Source: Pseudomonadota bacterium
Lineage (GTDB): Bacteria > Pseudomonadota > Alphaproteobacteria > Rhodospirillales > Rhodospirillaceae
DNA: 5,699 nucleotides
Assembly (NCBI GenBank): GCA_023396465.1
Contig: JAEWWF010000323.1
Span: forward strand, 1 to 5,699
Reading direction: 5' to 3'
The position numbers were made by a program, and so were the translations under genes. The notes below the pieces were generated by a model that was given only the letters and a program-made list of their open reading frames with translations, was not told the origin of the DNA and searched no databases. This document shows positions 5,327 to 5,699 of this stretch, one piece after another; position 1 is the stretch's first letter, and each line of letters starts with the position of its first letter.

Positions 5327-5699
5327 CGGCCTGCCCAGACCTCCGCCGGCACGATCACCTCGCCCTTGGCGAGCAGGCGGGCCGTCCGCAGCAGGCCGGC
5401 CGACTTGAGGGTGAAGCCGTCCGGGCCGTTCTCGTAATCGACGGTCACGTCGATCACCCCGCCTGGATGTTCGATGAGCACCAGCGCCGGATGTCCTTCC
5501 GGGGCGGTGAAAAGCCCTTCCGCGACCGTGCCCGGGGTGAGCACGCACGACGCCAGGCACTGCGCCCCGGTCACCGCCATGGTGGGGTGACAATTCCACG
5601 GCATGAAATAGCGCGCCGTGATGGTGCCGCCGTTGCGGGGGGGCGACAGCACGGCGAACTTCGGGGTCACGGACTGGGAAACGTCACCCAGTCCCATGC
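5323..5699 (-). CDS. PrpF-family isomerase/tautomerase, C-terminal part only (cut by window edge)
   Basis: About 125 C-terminal residues are present; family members are roughly 350-395 residues, so two thirds of the gene lies beyond position 5699. The ATG at 5697 is an internal Met (MGLGDVSQSVTPK), not the start. Recognisable family features are GLGDV..SVTPK, SPPRNGGTITARYFMP and the H-containing stretch MAVTGAQCLASCVLTPGTV, followed by GGVIDVTVDY and the C-terminal LLRTARLLAKGEVIVP. PrpF proteins have the diaminopimelate-epimerase fold and shift a double bond by proton transfer, for example trans- to cis-(methyl)aconitate, or the related 4-oxalomesaconate tautomerase (GalD, LigU) reactions. 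I cannot tell these apart from this part. The stop codon overlaps the dehydrogenase start by four bases, so the two are co-translated. With tcuAB nearby, an aconitate-type substrate is attractive but unproven. Confidence 0.88.
   Translation of the reverse strand, partial: MGLGDVSQSVTPKFAVLSPPRNGGTITARYFMPWNCHPTMAVTGAQCLASCVLTPGTVAEGLFTAPEGHPALVLIEHPGGVIDVTVDYENGPDGFTLKSAGLLRTARLLAKGEVIVPAEVWAGR

Noticed and set aside
5327..5599. 91-codon N-terminal extension of the D-2-hydroxyacid dehydrogenase
   Set aside because: The extension overlaps the PrpF-family coding sequence in another frame, is Arg/Gly-rich with no family similarity, and the family fold begins normally at MNIHILDDW.

Overview
The window looks like a piece of a GC-rich proteobacterial chromosome. 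The high GC content, the strong preference for G or C at third codon positions, the tight ATGA-type gene overlaps and the gene set all fit an alphaproteobacterium (Rhodospirillales-like) or a similar GC-rich proteobacterium. This is inference from composition and style; no phylogenetic marker is present. There are no RNA genes, CRISPR arrays, insertion sequences or transposase fragments. Six protein genes fill nearly the whole window.

Layout. Positions 1-130 are non-coding and hold a strong inverted repeat behind the left operon, plus a possible ribosome binding site at the very edge for a further leftward gene. Positions 131-3265 (minus strand) form a compact operon transcribed leftward: a GntR/FCD-family repressor-type regulator, then tcuA (FAD-dependent tricarballylate dehydrogenase), then tcuB (membrane iron-sulfur electron-transfer partner). 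Successive genes overlap by 4 and 11 bases. Positions 3266-3339 are a short divergent control region dominated by a 52-bp palindrome with only one mismatched pair. Positions 3340-4380 (plus strand) encode an AbrB-family (PF05145) polytopic membrane protein. Positions 4322-5699 (minus strand) are the end of a second leftward operon: the C-terminal part of a PrpF-family isomerase that runs off the right edge, coupled by an ATGA overlap to a D-2-hydroxyacid dehydrogenase. The 3' end of the dehydrogenase gene overlaps the 3' end of the AbrB-family gene by 59 bp in convergent orientation.

How the genes may work together. TcuA oxidises tricarballylate to cis-aconitate, and TcuB returns the electrons to the membrane. 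A PrpF-family enzyme moves a double bond in aconitate-like or oxalomesaconate-like acids, and a D-2-hydroxyacid dehydrogenase interconverts a 2-hydroxy and a 2-keto acid. The neighbourhood therefore reads as a small catabolic island for unsaturated or tricarboxylic C6-type organic acids feeding the TCA cycle. It differs from the characterised Salmonella tcuRABC locus: the regulator here is GntR/FCD rather than LysR-type TcuR, no MFS transporter TcuC is visible, and a PF05145 membrane protein sits divergently across the shared operator. The most striking non-coding element is the palindrome. It appears to combine a GntR operator with a mirror-symmetric bidirectional promoter, and would let one regulator control both directions.
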